A stretch of 6,547 nt of DNA from Bacteroides sp. Its GTDB lineage: Bacteria > Bacteroidota > Bacteroidia > Bacteroidales > Bacteroidaceae. Shown piece after piece: positions 4,938-6,547 of the stretch (within the stretch, counting starts at the first letter, position 1; each line of letters begins with the position of its first letter). The position numbers and the translations under genes are program-made. Under the pieces are notes generated by a model. That model made no database searches. It saw only the letters and a list, made by a program, of their open reading frames with translations, and was not told where the DNA came from. The stretch spans positions 1 through 6,547 of the forward strand of contig JAJPZL010000090.1 of the NCBI GenBank assembly GCA_021204375.1, given 5' to 3'.

Positions 4938-6443
4938 TTATAATTTTACCTTCTTCACCACACTTTTCGACTCATTATGAAGCCTGTCTAATGCAGTTAC
5001 TCGGTACCAGTATTTCTTTTTACCATCTTCATAGGGTAATTTATACCAGGGCTCCTGGGTAATAGCTACAATGGTAGAGGGATCTTCGAGATCGTATTTC
5101 TTTTTAGTATCATACCGGTACACTACATACCGAACTGCCTCATCCATCTCTGTTCTGGCTTTCGGAGCGGTCCAGAACAGCACATATCCGTTCGGGGTCC
5201 ATACGCTTTTTACCTTTTTGACTTTTCCCGGAGGTCTATTATCTATAAAGTCGAATACAGGTACCAAAGCCGGATATTTGTGGTAATGTTCAGACAATGC
5301 ATTTTTGTAGTTTCCTACATTATTAACCACAGAGGCTGCCGGCCACTGACAGCTTCCACCAATGGTCTGGTATGAGCGTTGTAAAGCCATTTTGGCCGGT
5401 AACTGATGACTGGAGGGATTTTTAGGATCGGTATGTTTTACCGTACGCTCCACATCCTGGCCGATAAAGAGGGGACGGTTCTCCGAGTGACGGGCCCACC
5501 AGTGTATCAGCGTTTCGTAGTCGGCTGCTGGGTGTCCGATCTCCCAGTATACCTGGGGAATACTATAATCGATCCAGCCTTCGCGGGCCCAGAGCAGTAC
5601 ATCGGCATAAAGGTCATCATAATTCTGTAATCCGTTGGTTTTACTTCCCAAAGGATCAGTTTTTTCATTCCGGTAAATACCAAAAGGAGAGATACCGAAT
5701 TTTACCCAGGGTTTAATACTTCGGATGGTTTCATGCAGTTGTTTGATCAGTATGTTGACGTTGTTCCGCCGCCAGTCGGCTTTGCCGGCAAAACTTCCTC
5801 CATAACGGGCATAATACTCTTCGTCCGGAAAATCCATGCCATCAATCGGATAGGGATAGAAATAGTCATCCATATGGATAGCATCAATATCGTATCGGTT
5901 CACCACATCACTTACTACTTTCAGGATATGATCGCGGCTCTGCGAAAGGGCCGGATTAAAGTAGAGCTGATTCCCATACTGTACAAACCATTCCGGATGC
6001 TGATAACAGAGGTGTCCCTGGGCCAGTTCTTTAGTATTGTTGGTCTTTACCCGGTACGGATTGATCCAGGCATGGAACTCCATGTTCCGTTTGCGGCACT
6101 CTTCAATCATAAAAGCCATCGGATCCCAATAGGGAGAGGGTTATTTTCCCTGGGCTCCTGTGAGAAAACGACTCCAGGGTTCAATTTCCGAAGCATACAG
6201 AGCATCGGCCTCCGGTCTTATCTGGAAGATGATGGCATTGATACCGGCTTCCTGTAGGCCATTCAACTGGTTTATCAGGTATTGCTGCAACTCATCGGTA
6301 GATTTTCCCAGGAACTGTCCGTTCACTGCCTGTATCCAGGCTCCCCGGAACTCACGTTTCGGATGTACCTGTTGGTGGGGCTGGGCTGCAATTCTTATCG
6401 AAACAAAAAGTATAAAAATAAAGATTAAACACTTACCATTCAT
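4938..6443 (-). pseudogene. Secreted GHL10/DUF187-family glycosyl-hydrolase-like protein, split by in-frame TAA
   Basis: The reading frame runs from ATG at 6443 to TAA at 4938 (501 residues if read through) but holds one TAA at 6143-6141, codon 101. Residues 1-20 are a signal peptide (MNGKCLIFIFILFVSIRIAA, likely cut before QPHQQ) with no lipobox. The TIM-barrel-like GHL10 domain begins at REFRGAWIQAV and continues through NAIIFQIRPEADALYASEIEPWSRFLTG. After the stop, in the same frame, come PSPYWDPMAFMIEEC, FHAWINPYRV (about 123-132), IHMDDYFYPYP (189-199, likely active-site acids) and FGISPFGIYRN (249-259). From about residue 405 a Fn3-like domain follows. Homology across the stop is unbroken, so this is a single nonsense change, a sequencing error, or a recoded codon. 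The family is thought to act on envelope or extracellular glycans, as proposed for YngK-like proteins; substrate unknown. The downstream ATG at 6119 would give a 393-residue product with no signal peptide or first barrel strand. Confidence 0.88.
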
Positions 6444-6466
6444 AGGAATTGAATATATAATTCATG

Positions 6467-6498
6467 CAAATATAGTCCATTATTTATGAATTGACAAT
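6467..6498 (-). promoter_or_regulatory. Bacteroidetes-type promoter for the GHL10 gene
   Basis: On the minus strand ATTG (6498-6495) is followed after 20 bases by TATATTTG (6474-6467), an exact TAnnTTTG match with a usable -33 element. Transcription would start about 17 bases before the ATG at 6443. An intact promoter implies that the interrupted gene is still transcribed. Confidence 0.75.
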
Positions 6499-6528
6499 TT
6501 ACTATTTTATTATTTAGTAGTACCTTTG
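6498..6528 (+). promoter_or_regulatory. Divergent promoter for a gene beyond the right edge
   Basis: TTTA (6498-6501), 19 bases, then TACCTTTG (6521-6528) matches the Bacteroidetes promoter, with the frequent TACCTTTGCA form of the -7 element. Its -33 element abuts that of the opposite GHL10 promoter, sharing base 6498. Transcription would begin near 6534. The last bases, GAAGAGAGGAGT, are purine-rich; no start codon is reached in the window. Confidence 0.65.
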
Positions 6529-6547
6529 CAGTTCTGAAGAGAGGAGT

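Noticed and set aside
4731..4943. A 70-residue plus-strand reading frame over the intergenic repeats
   Set aside because: It overlaps the end of the FAH-family gene, is mostly translated palindromic repeat, and resembles no family.
6117..6143. Frameshift between two GHL10 fragments
   Set aside because: The two parts are in the same frame (starts 324 bases apart, a multiple of three); the break is a single stop codon.
5733..6257. A 174-residue plus-strand reading frame opposite the GHL10 gene
   Set aside because: It is a shadow of the minus-strand gene, which has clear family motifs; there is no independent promoter or recognisable domain.
1..6547. A novel defence or mobile system
   Set aside because: All substantial coding regions belong to known housekeeping or metabolic families; there is no integrase, transposase, nuclease or toxin-like gene.

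Overview
The window looks like a chromosomal housekeeping segment from a member of the Bacteroidales. The ribosomal proteins and Rex read like Bacteroides/Parabacteroides relatives, and the 274-residue EF-Ts is closer in build to Porphyromonas/Parabacteroides-type proteins than to the longer Bacteroides form. Genes lack strong Shine-Dalgarno sites, and four promoters match the Bacteroidetes -7 consensus TAnnTTTG. The genus is inferred from remembered family sequences, not from a search.

Layout. (1) Positions 1-2836, plus strand: a translation cluster of rplM (L13, missing only its first few codons), rpsI (S9), rpsB (S2) and tsf (EF-Ts). A structured leader of about 200 bases precedes rpsB. 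A strong hairpin with a T run lies between rpsB and tsf, with no clear promoter after it. Two hairpins follow tsf, the second a classic intrinsic terminator. (2) 2931-3281, minus strand: a small SUI1/YciH-type translation factor with a very clean promoter, convergent with tsf. (3) 3480-4750, plus strand: rex (NADH-sensing repressor) overlapping by 4 bases with a fumarylacetoacetate hydrolase family gene (FAHD1-like), probably one operon. (4) 4751-4937: an intergenic stretch between convergent genes with several copies of a 12-base palindromic unit, two of them perfect hairpins 30 bases apart. (5) 4938-6443, minus strand: a secreted glycosyl-hydrolase-like (GHL10/DUF187) gene with a C-terminal Fn3-like domain, interrupted by one in-frame TAA after codon 100. 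(6) 6444-6547: back-to-back promoters, one for the GHL10 gene and one for an unseen gene to the right.

Most of the window is ordinary core genome. I see no defence system, mobile element or CRISPR array. The points that merit a second look are the in-frame stop in the GHL10 gene, the possible attenuation between rpsB and tsf, the alternative pairings in the rpsB leader, and the palindrome cluster at 4788-4905.
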